Below the pieces are notes generated by a model. That model was not told where the DNA came from. It made no database searches and saw nothing but the letters and a program-made list of their open reading frames with translations. The position numbers and the translations under genes are program-made. From a virus: DNA of 64,000 nt. Positions 47,801 to 56,600 of the stretch are shown in pieces. The DNA lies in the IMG/VR virus record IMGVR_UViG_3300017917_001112, positions 1-64,000 of that record; one strand, written 5' to 3'. The stretch's first letter is position 1; the number at the start of each line of letters is the position of its first letter.

Positions 47801-50800
47801 AGAAATTCCAAATTTCTTTAGTAAAATTACAGGAAGAACAACAAGTCTTCGCGATGTATTAGATTTCCGTCCACGTGTTAATGATGGTGGAACATTTGAT
47901 GGTGGAACAGCGTCATTAACTTCTTTACCACAACGCCAATATGGATTGCAGTGTGACTTTGCTTACTATCTACCAAGAAAAGATAAAATTGTTTTAAGCA
48001 AAACAGGTGGTTTCAATTTAATTCAAGGTGTTTCTTCTGACAATCCACAGTTGCCAGCAACTCCTGACGATACAATGCACTTGTTTGATGTAGAATATAA
48101 ACCATATACTTATCGTGCAAACTCTAGTAATATCGTAATTAAACCAATCGATAATCGAAGATTTACAATGAAGGATATTGCTAAACTAGAAAAGCGTATT
48201 AGCAATTTAGAACAAGCAGTGACTTTGAATTCATTGGAAAAAGAAACAGCTCAGTTCTCTATCAAAGATCAAGATGGTTTAGATAGATTTAAAAATGGAT
48301 TTATAGTTGATAACTTCACTGGGCATAAAGTTGGTAATGTATTAGATCCAGATTATGAATGTTCTATTGATATTGTTAATCGTGTTCTTCGTCCATCGTT
48401 TAATACAATCGGTGTTGATTTATTGGAAGTTGCAACAACAAATCAAGATCGTAATACTGCTGGTTATCGCATTCACGAAGGTAATATCGTAACATTGCCA
48501 TATTTTACTGGAACAGAATTTTATTATAAAAATAAAAACGAAATTCAATCCATCACTAACAAAGGCAATAATGCAACTGCAGCAGAGAGATCTAGAAAAG
48601 AATCTTTGATTCGTGAAAACAATGATTTGGTTATTATGGAACAACCATATGCAACAGAGTCCACACAAATCACATCTCTTACTCAAGGTCCAGGAACTGG
48701 TATTATTTCGTTGTTCCCATCAACAGACTCTTGGGTTGAAACAGATATTCCACAAGAGTTGGTAATTAATGAAGGTGGAACATATGATAGCGTTGCTGCG
48801 CAAGCAGATGCTCTTGGTATTGATTTTGGTACTATATGGAATCAGTGGCAAGTTTCATCTCTTGGAACACCAGTTACAACTGTTTCTGCAAATTCTTGGA
48901 GACAGGGTGGTGGTACATATACAGCAACAACAACAGTTGTAACACAACAAGTCAATGAAACAGCAAAAGGAAAGTCGACTTCTTTAAATGAAAGTGTTGG
49001 ATTAACAGAAGTTAGAGGAAGATTATCAGCAAGACAATCTGTATCGTATGTTCGTTCTCGTCCAGTTGTATTTGTTGCATCTGGTATGAAAGCAGGAACA
49101 CGTGTTTATGGATTCTGCGATGAAACAAATGTAACAGATTATTGTACACAAGCATCTAGACTGTATCTAGCTGCTAGAAAATTTAATTACGGAGTAGTTC
49201 CTTTTCAATTTGGCACAGCCAATACTGAAAGACAAGTATTTTTAACATATAATACGGATTCAGTAGAAACAGGAAATGCTTCTAATTACGAAAGAACTTT
49301 TATGGGTTCTTTAGCGAATGATTTAGCATCATTTACCAGTATTTTTACATCTATCTATACAGGTACAGAAACATCACCAACATCATTAACAATAAGCCAA
49401 ACATTAAATGACACTGCTCGTGCAATTATTGCTCCAAACTCAGAAATTACTGCGTTTACTAAAGGAGAAATTATTCGTGGTCAAACATCAGGTGCTACTG
49501 CTATTGTTATTCTGCATGAACAATCAACAAATGCAACAACTGGTCAACCAGATGGTGTTCTAGATACTTTACACGTAATTAATGTGCGTGGTGTGTTCCG
49601 TGCTGGTGAGGCTATTTTAGGAACAATCAAGAGAAATGAATTAAATGGTGGTGTATTAACACTACAATTACGTGGCGCAAATCATATTGAAGCAGCTGCA
49701 CCAGGAGTATTAGTAACAACTGGTACTGGTCGTATCGCTGGTGTTTGGCATTTGACTTCAGGACAAGTTATTAACAATCGTGCTTCACCAAGATTTTTAA
49801 CAGGTCGTCGTGTGTTTATGTTGTCAGATTCTACAACAAATGCATCAACTGCGAGAACAACTTATGCTGAAGCTGTTTATGCTGCTGTCGGTATCATTGA
49901 TGCTTCTCAGGGTGGTGTAATTGGTGTTCGTAATGCATCTATCGGTGTTGGTGATGTTAGTCGTGACAGAACATATACACAACAATTATCATCAACTACA
50001 AAATACACATTTGTTCCAGATCCACCACCACCAAGAAGATCTACCGATCCTCTAGCACAAACATTTATGGTTACTGCGCAAGATGGATCTAATCCTGAAG
50101 GATGTTTCTTAACAGAAGTTGAACTGTTTTTTGAAACTAAAGATGCTATTACACCAATCATTCTTGAAGTTCGCACAACAGACAATGGATTCCCAACAAC
50201 TACTGTTCTTCCATTCGCACAAAAAGTTGTTTACCCAGGAGACATTTTAACATCAAGAGATGCAAGTATTGGAACACCAATTAGATTCCCTGCTCCTGTT
50301 CATGTTAAAAACGATACTCTTTACGCTTTAGTTGTAACAGCTATGTCGCCACAGCATAGATTGTTTACTGCGACATTGGAAAAAACAGATATTACTCCAG
50401 CAAAACTCGGCAAAGTATTAAAGACGCCATCTCTTGGTTCTATGTTTAAATCGCAGAACTCAACAACATGGACGGAATCACCAACACAAGATTTGAAGTG
50501 TAATATTTTTAGAGCAGTGTTTAATACCACAACTGGCACAACGACTTTGGGTGGAACTGCTGCTACCACAGGAAATTATTTAACACTTAGAAATGGTGAT
50601 GTTTTGCCAGGATCTAACGCAGGAAGAAGCACAAAATTTACTGCTCTTGCTACAAACCCCTTCCGTGTAGAATTAGGTAAAAGCGAGATTATTGTTCGTC
50701 ATCCAAATCATGGTATGTCAACTGGTTCATATGTCTCTTACAGAAATGTTACTGGTTCAGATCAATTTGGATTTTTGAATACACAGTTTAACAGTGAAAC

Positions 50801-53054
50801 ATTTGTTAAAAATCAATTTGATGTTAAAACATCTACGTTTATTTCTACTGGTAATCTTGTAAAACACTTAGTTTATAAAGTATACAGTCACGATCTATAC
50901 AGTATTCGAATTTATGATGGTACTGCTGCTAAACTTGCAACTGCATCTGGTCAATTCGGTGGCGATCAAATTATTGCTACAAGAAATGCTCCGTTTACAA
51001 CATTACATCCAGTTCTAGAAGTATTAAATTTCCAATCAACTGGTGTTAATGCTCAAATTAAAACTACATCAGGTCGTAGTCCAACTGGTTCTGAAACACC
51101 CTATCAGAAAGATAGTAATTGGACTGATATTGTACTAAATGATAATAATTATTTTAATTCGCAGCGTGTTATTCTTAATCGTCAAAACGAAGCAGATTTG
51201 TTAGATAGAGCGTTCTCATTTGAAATGCGTGTTCAATTACAATCATCTACTAAGTTTTTATCACCAATTATAGATTTAGATCGTGCGATGGCTATCGTTA
51301 CACAAAATCGCATTGATGACCCATTAACAACTAAAAGTATTAACAGCAACTATTTCTCAGTTACTGGTGGGTTTGATGGTACAGCAATTTATAACTCTGA
51401 ATACGACAATAAAGAAGGTGGTGTTCAAATGGGTTATATTACAAGAAAACTACAATTTAAAAATACTTCTAAGTTATTAAAGGTTCAACTTGCTGCTTCT
51501 ATTCCTTCAAACTGCGGAGTCAATAAGAGCACACCAACTATAACATTACCAATTAAGTTTCAGTCTGGATCAAGAGTTTCTGAACATCCTGCAATTATTG
51601 TTCAAAGATCTAAAATATCTACATCATATCCAGTCAATTCAACTGCTATCGAATTTCAAGCAGTAACAGGTATTGTTGATGGTATGTATGTTTATGGTCC
51701 AGGTATTCAAGAGGGAACACGTGTTAACGGTATCGCTGGTTTAATTTTAACTTTGGATAAAGCAATAAAAGCAACAATTCCTTCTTCAACACAAGGTTCT
51801 GTTTATTTCTTTACTGCGTTTGATATTTCTCAGTCAGATAAAACTAAACAAATAGATGTTGGAGATTATGTAACATACAGTGGAGCAGGAACACCAGTTC
51901 CAGCCAATACATATGTTACTTTTGCTCCAAAGAATACATACTTTACTAAGAAAGTTGGTTCATATGCCACTGGGTCATTTGTTCAAGCATCTGCTGATAA
52001 TCCAGTAACTTTAACAAACACAACTACTGGTGGTATTGATCCAACAACAAACAATATGACAGTTTTTGTTGATAATATTTCTGATATTAAATTGGGTATG
52101 TATTGCTATGTCAAGTTCTACAACTCTAATGACGGAACATTCACTTGGTCTGCTGCAACTGTTCGTCGTGTTTTAAGAATAAATACTGATGCTAAATCAA
52201 TTGTTCTTGAAAAATTGAGCACATTGGATGAATGGTCATCGATTGGTTTTAGTAGTTCATTCTACTTCAACCAAAACAATAGTATTATTACATTCTTTAA
52301 TCCTGTAATTAAACTAAATCAAGCAGTCACTGGTGCAGTTGAACCAACATTGAGCACAAGAACACCAACGAATTTATTAACATTTACTTCACCTCCAAAT
52401 GCTGAGATTGAAGTATATGCTAAAGTTTCGAATGCTGGTAATGCCACATCGGCAGCTGCTTTGTCATTCAGCTCTAATGAATACAACGCAGTAACAAACC
52501 CATATGGTGTTGATAGTACAAATGACATTATATATTTCCCAATTGCGCACAATTTAAATACTGGTTCTGCTGTTTTATATAACGCTGGTTCTAATACAAT
52601 CACAAACCTAAGAACAGGAACAGTATACTATGCAGTTGTTGTAAGTACGACCTCAATTAAATTGGCTACAACATTTGCAAATGCAATTGAAATCGGAAGA
52701 GCAACACCTGGATTTACACCAATAAACATTGCAGCTACAGCTGTTCAAGAATCTCATTCGTTTACTGATGTAAACCAGAAAGATCAGGCATCAATTGATG
52801 ATGATTTGTTCTTTAGAATTCTTCCTGATGTTGTTGTATCTGGTGATTCTTCTAACTATGGTGGTAATAATCCAATATTAACAAGTAAAGGTTTATTAAC
52901 TACTACAGATAATCCTGAAGAATTTGTTGATCATTCATTTACTGTTGACAATTTACAACCATTTAATACAGCGATCATTAAAATTGTTATGAGATCTAGA
53001 AATCCAGCGTTTGTGCCAAGAGTTCAGGATCTAAGAATTATTGCTACAGCATAA
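44865..53054 (+). CDS. Giant virion protein with N-terminal DUF4815-like domain
   Basis: 2729 aa. The first about 400 residues (NVAPYYDDYDEDKKFLRVLFRPGYSLQARELTQAQTILQ core) match the DUF4815 domain of T4-like marine phage tail/baseplate-fibre proteins. It probably corresponds to the wedge-to-fibre connector region (gp9/gp10 position). The rest is beta-rich, with a heptad segment near residue 1100 (DIAKLEKRISNLEQAV) and an NH-YY-KLA module near 2560. GGAGAAAAATAAATG fixes the start. Role: trimeric baseplate-attached fibre or adhesin, inferred. Confidence 0.75.
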   Translation: MDFNVAPYYDDYDEDKKFLRVLFRPGYSLQARELTQAQTILQKQVQRIGDYIFQNKSRVIPGAATFAGAFSIKLEPLEVDTGTNLDTFIRAVDGITVIGETTGVRATIVLCEPSSTAGDPPLLYIKYLAEGFNGETEFAQNEILSFTVVPIRTINSQGQEVETSPTYTDPISGEVTTALVGSYRVRIQNATDYQSLASIALINTGIFYVNGAFVKVDAQKISLAKYSNEPSCMIGLDIVETIVTPEEDDSLLDNSTGAPNYTAPGAHRYKVDLVLNKKEIGFESENFILLLTLRSGILEYSAKGTSLSYLETLLARRTFDESGDYTVRQFEIEVKEHRNSDQGQWAGITNYQVGDVVYYTNPTTNIVQYYVSLDNGVSGTSAPTHSSGSVSDGGIRWRYTPEARYDYGLYNDAEGGDTDKIAFGLKNGKAYVKGFEYETNGVRYIEAPKARDFARITNTGIPIAIGNLIDVIPFGVPDIDGYQIVDLFKVDTPPTTAQTMGTMTASTDGSGTATPNNAVAKLTYAIVQTQAGATAITEYQVAKLLASNVTTTTFPVALNSFASSGGAANSYGTYLTTSRVGTARIRYMEGGQTLNGRATAKISLMDVQMNPGEDFRKVRVIGTPLSLGSTSAGGDPQCFRALVIPTTYNSTFIGQSTVATTGNNNVDMSGLGTKWVSGSTLTAGDMVWFPNAPTQFFFVRDLQGSDRTAKVTTWGSFALSGPLNRADCVYQAPEDFDSLFAMPKTDIYTIRGGETLQDNNTTYTTLEKYTASGDAGSTFVSINLSVPDPDQLQITTPTAFVVINNTTGEAMNVFDVTLTTSNTATIRLIASSSRVGAIANLQNDSYTVYAPVLKRLINAKEKVKSLVSSTLNLSLQTTVELDIININKADIYRVLKVEMFPNVIFGNDISGLATGSGIDITSNYEFDNGQRDTHYDLGRLIKGKSVPFPTGPIRITFEYFEHSSGDYFSADSYPDLLYEEIPNFFSKITGRTTSLRDVLDFRPRVNDGGTFDGGTASLTSLPQRQYGLQCDFAYYLPRKDKIVLSKTGGFNLIQGVSSDNPQLPATPDDTMHLFDVEYKPYTYRANSSNIVIKPIDNRRFTMKDIAKLEKRISNLEQAVTLNSLEKETAQFSIKDQDGLDRFKNGFIVDNFTGHKVGNVLDPDYECSIDIVNRVLRPSFNTIGVDLLEVATTNQDRNTAGYRIHEGNIVTLPYFTGTEFYYKNKNEIQSITNKGNNATAAERSRKESLIRENNDLVIMEQPYATESTQITSLTQGPGTGIISLFPSTDSWVETDIPQELVINEGGTYDSVAAQADALGIDFGTIWNQWQVSSLGTPVTTVSANSWRQGGGTYTATTTVVTQQVNETAKGKSTSLNESVGLTEVRGRLSARQSVSYVRSRPVVFVASGMKAGTRVYGFCDETNVTDYCTQASRLYLAARKFNYGVVPFQFGTANTERQVFLTYNTDSVETGNASNYERTFMGSLANDLASFTSIFTSIYTGTETSPTSLTISQTLNDTARAIIAPNSEITAFTKGEIIRGQTSGATAIVILHEQSTNATTGQPDGVLDTLHVINVRGVFRAGEAILGTIKRNELNGGVLTLQLRGANHIEAAAPGVLVTTGTGRIAGVWHLTSGQVINNRASPRFLTGRRVFMLSDSTTNASTARTTYAEAVYAAVGIIDASQGGVIGVRNASIGVGDVSRDRTYTQQLSSTTKYTFVPDPPPPRRSTDPLAQTFMVTAQDGSNPEGCFLTEVELFFETKDAITPIILEVRTTDNGFPTTTVLPFAQKVVYPGDILTSRDASIGTPIRFPAPVHVKNDTLYALVVTAMSPQHRLFTATLEKTDITPAKLGKVLKTPSLGSMFKSQNSTTWTESPTQDLKCNIFRAVFNTTTGTTTLGGTAATTGNYLTLRNGDVLPGSNAGRSTKFTALATNPFRVELGKSEIIVRHPNHGMSTGSYVSYRNVTGSDQFGFLNTQFNSETFVKNQFDVKTSTFISTGNLVKHLVYKVYSHDLYSIRIYDGTAAKLATASGQFGGDQIIATRNAPFTTLHPVLEVLNFQSTGVNAQIKTTSGRSPTGSETPYQKDSNWTDIVLNDNNYFNSQRVILNRQNEADLLDRAFSFEMRVQLQSSTKFLSPIIDLDRAMAIVTQNRIDDPLTTKSINSNYFSVTGGFDGTAIYNSEYDNKEGGVQMGYITRKLQFKNTSKLLKVQLAASIPSNCGVNKSTPTITLPIKFQSGSRVSEHPAIIVQRSKISTSYPVNSTAIEFQAVTGIVDGMYVYGPGIQEGTRVNGIAGLILTLDKAIKATIPSSTQGSVYFFTAFDISQSDKTKQIDVGDYVTYSGAGTPVPANTYVTFAPKNTYFTKKVGSYATGSFVQASADNPVTLTNTTTGGIDPTTNNMTVFVDNISDIKLGMYCYVKFYNSNDGTFTWSAATVRRVLRINTDAKSIVLEKLSTLDEWSSIGFSSSFYFNQNNSIITFFNPVIKLNQAVTGAVEPTLSTRTPTNLLTFTSPPNAEIEVYAKVSNAGNATSAAALSFSSNEYNAVTNPYGVDSTNDIIYFPIAHNLNTGSAVLYNAGSNTITNLRTGTVYYAVVVSTTSIKLATTFANAIEIGRATPGFTPINIAATAVQESHSFTDVNQKDQASIDDDLFFRILPDVVVSGDSSNYGGNNPILTSKGLLTTTDNPEEFVDHSFTVDNLQPFNTAIIKIVMRSRNPAFVPRVQDLRIIATA

Positions 53055-53281
53055 TGGAAAATTTATTAAAAGTCGAAGGCGAGCGACATCTGTATAAAGA
53101 TCCTAATACAGGTGTTGTTCTAAATAATGATAGAGCAGGATACGAAGCATATTTGGCTCAGCGTGCTGCTAATGAGGCAAAACGAGAGCAGATGAATAAT
53201 GTTCAAGAACAAATTGACAGCTTGAAGGGTGACATTGCTGAGATAAAACAAATTCTAAAATTTTTAGTAGAGAAACTTTAA
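53054..53281 (+). CDS. Small coiled-coil protein, 75 aa
   Basis: HLYKDPNTGVVLNNDRAGYEAYLAQR then a C-terminal heptad segment (VQEQIDSLKGDIAEIKQILKFLVEKL). Overlaps both neighbours by 1 base. Similar short proteins are frequent beside fibre genes in marine T4-like phages; probably a minor virion or fibre-assembly component. Confidence 0.7.
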   Translation: MENLLKVEGERHLYKDPNTGVVLNNDRAGYEAYLAQRAANEAKREQMNNVQEQIDSLKGDIAEIKQILKFLVEKL

Positions 53282-53619
53282 TGGCACTAGTACAAGCACT
53301 TTATATCGACCAAGGAGCAGATTTCTCCACTGGCATCACATTATATGCTGACAACGGTATTACACCATTAAATCTTACTGGTTACTCATTTACTTCGCAA
53401 ATGAGAAAATCATATGCATCATCTACTGCTACAACATTTGTGTGCACAGTTCCCTCTCCTGCAACAGGACAGGTGATTCTTACGCTGACTGCTACTCAAA
53501 CAGGCTCATTAAAACCAGGAAGATATCTTTATGATATCGAAATGGTAGATACGAGCAACTACAGAACAAGACCAGTAGAAGGAATTGTTGTCGTATCGCC
53601 ACAAATTACTCAAGTCTAA
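53281..53619 (+). CDS. Ig-like beta-sandwich virion protein, 112 aa
   Basis: IDQGADFSTGITLYADNGITPLNLTGYSFTSQMRKS and GRYLYDIEMVD resemble the N-terminal BppU/Ig-like module of phage receptor-binding baseplate proteins. Likely a small baseplate or fibre accessory. Downstream is a 57-base gap before the repeat-fibre gene. Confidence 0.65.
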   Translation: MALVQALYIDQGADFSTGITLYADNGITPLNLTGYSFTSQMRKSYASSTATTFVCTVPSPATGQVILTLTATQTGSLKPGRYLYDIEMVDTSNYRTRPVEGIVVVSPQITQV

Positions 53620-53676
53620 TAACTAGAAACCCAACACTGTTATTATACAGGGTATACAAATAAATGTCAAATTAAA

Positions 53677-56600
53677 ATGTCAAATGCCAAAGGTTCTGAC
53701 AAAAGTAACAAGATAAGCAGTACACCTAATAAGGTTACGGCAACATCTCGTTCAGAAACCAAAGGCATTTCTTCAGAAAATCTAAGACAGACAGTACAAA
53801 AAGCAGTCGCAATGCCTGCTGCAGCTGTTCGAGCAGCAATGGCAAGCGCACGCACTGGTGCTGCAGCTGTTCGAGTTGCTTACGATGTTCTTAGTAGACT
53901 TCTTACTCTTGTTGAGTCTGGTGTTGTTATCGATGCCAAAACTTTACAATTAACAAAAGCAGCAATTGATGCTGTTGGAATTACCGATGATGTTTCTATT
54001 GTCAATCTTGGTAAATTCCATGCTCAAATCGTCACACTTAATGATGTTCTTACTCGAGTTGTTTCGTTCTATAGATCGTATAACGATACAACAATATCTC
54101 AAGATCAACCAGCCAAGACAATATCCAAAGCACCATTCGCAGATACTGCGTCTTATACTGATGCACGTGTATTCACTGTAGGTAAAAACTTTACTGAGGT
54201 TTTACAATCATCTGATAACTTCAGTAAAGTTGTTACATTCTTGCGCAGTAAACAAGACATCATTCAAACTGCTGATGCGAAAACATTTGCAATAACTAAA
54301 CCAAAAACTGATGTTGTTTCTCTTGCTGATACTTTCCCCAAACTGATTAGTAAACCAAGATCTGATACATTTGGATTAAGTGATTCTGATATAATTAACT
54401 TTGGTAAAAATGTTAGCGAAATACTTAGAGGCAATGATTCGAGAACATTAGTATTTACTAAAAGAGTTTCTGATTTCTTATTGGTTGCTGATCAGTTTCT
54501 TGGTGAGTCAGGTGTTCTTGTCGTAAGTGATTCAGAAGTTGATCTTTCTGCTATCTCAGATTCGCTTGCAAGAATTGTTTCATTTGTTCGTTTTTTCCAA
54601 GATGTTGCAAGACCACAAGAAAATCTTTCTAGAGTTGTAAACAAACCAAGAACAGACAGACTTACAGTTAATCAACAATTAACAAGAGTTGTTTCGTTTA
54701 ATCGTGTTTTTAATGACACGGACACTGCAGTTGATGTATTTTCTAGAATTGTCAATTTCGTAAGAGCATATAGTGACACACTAACAATACCAGAATTACC
54801 AGCAAAATCATTAAGCAAAGCACCATTTAGTGATACTGAAGCAACAGCAGATGATTCAACAATACAATATTCTAAACTAAAACAAAATTTAATTGCAGCT
54901 GGAGACAGTTTTAATAAAATTGTTCAGTTCTCTCGCAGCTTTAACTCTGGCGCAAATACAGTTGATACTGCTGACATTATTGCAACGATAAAACAGTTTA
55001 ATCGTGCTTTCTCAGAAGTTCCAAACATTGTAGAAAACTTTAGTAAAGTTGTTTCTTACATCAGAAGCAAGTCAGATACCTCTTATCTAGCAGACAATTT
55101 TTCTAAGGTTGTTTCTTTCGTTCGTTTATTTTCCGAAACACCATCAGCAGTAGATAATTTTAGTAGAATAGTTTCTTATTTAAGATCGTTTAGTGACACT
55201 GCTGGCGCATCCGAAACATTTTCTCGTGTTGTTTTGTATCCAAGATCGTTCGCTGATGTTTCTAGATCAGCTGATCAAATTACAGCAAGAGTGTTTAGTA
55301 AAGTTCTTGCTGATGTTATTCGTGTTAGCGATAGTATGTACTTCAGTTCTATTATTGAACCAGCTGCATTTCCACCAGCAGATACACAAAGAATTACGGA
55401 TAGTGTTAGAAAAATTGTATCATATGTTAGAAATTATGCTGACACAGCAAAAGCACAAGATGCTGACACAATTACATACAATAAAGTTGCTGGTGCAAAT
55501 GTATTCAATGTCTGGTCCGACTTTAATGAACTTCAGGGAACATTTGAACTTTGTCAATATTATCCAGATTATAGAGTTGAATACCTAAAACTAAATGAAA
55601 CATTTGCTAAGAATTATTCTAAGCGAATTGGTCCATTTACATATTATTATGATGCTACTTGGACTGATTTTAATGAACTGTCGCTTGGTGCAACTATCGA
55701 TCAAGAAATTGCGCAAGAGTTTTGGAGACAAGCGTATTCATTAGATCACGATCTCGTAACCTTTACAGAAACATTTAGAAAAACTGTTTCTTATGTTAGA
55801 AGTTACTCAGACACTGCAGCAGGTTCTGATACTGCTGGAAGATTTTTATCTAGAACAGTTGGTGATGTAAGAAGTCGAGTATTTAATGATTTTGCTGAAC
55901 TATTTTATACACAAGAAACATATACAAATATTCGTGGTTATGGAGCAGTAATTTCTGTTTCTCTTGTTTCAGGTTCATATGTTGCAACAATAACAAATGC
56001 TGGAACAGGTTATACTGCAGGAAATTTGTTTACTGTTGATTTGGGTGGTGGTAAATCTTGTTCATTTACTGTTGCTACTATAAATGGAACTGGTGGTATT
56101 TTAACTATTTCTGGATTATCGGTTAATTTTTCAACAGTTAGATCTTCAGTTCTAAGTGATTTTTTAGATTTTACATATCCTATTATTGACGATAGCGAAA
56201 GCATTAATAACTTTACCATTACGTTCTCAGAAACAGGTCCATTTGTTTCTAACATTGGTCCAACAGCGTTAAGTCGTCACAATGTTTTAGGACAAGAATT
56301 ATTATTTACACTTCGTGATAAATCTGATGGGGATAAAGTTTCTTATACAGATTCAACAGCAAGAACATTTACTAAAATTGCTGTTGATCCATATCCACAA
56401 GGTTTTTGGAATGACTATAATGAATTGACATTTGGTGGTCTGCCATATTTGGATCAAGATTTAACACAAACATTTATTAAATCTAAACCAACAAGTGTTA
56501 CTATTCTTGATGTTTGTTCAAAAGCCACACTTGGTCTGACTAAAACCAATTCTGAAATTATTAACTTACTTGAAGTAAAAACTCTTACACTTCGTAAACC

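Noticed and set aside
53655-53679. Near-duplicated ATGTCAAAT at the start of the 1774-aa gene as a minigene or regulatory duplication
   Set aside because: The upstream copy codes only three residues, there is no ribosome site for either reading, and chance in AT-rich sequence suffices.
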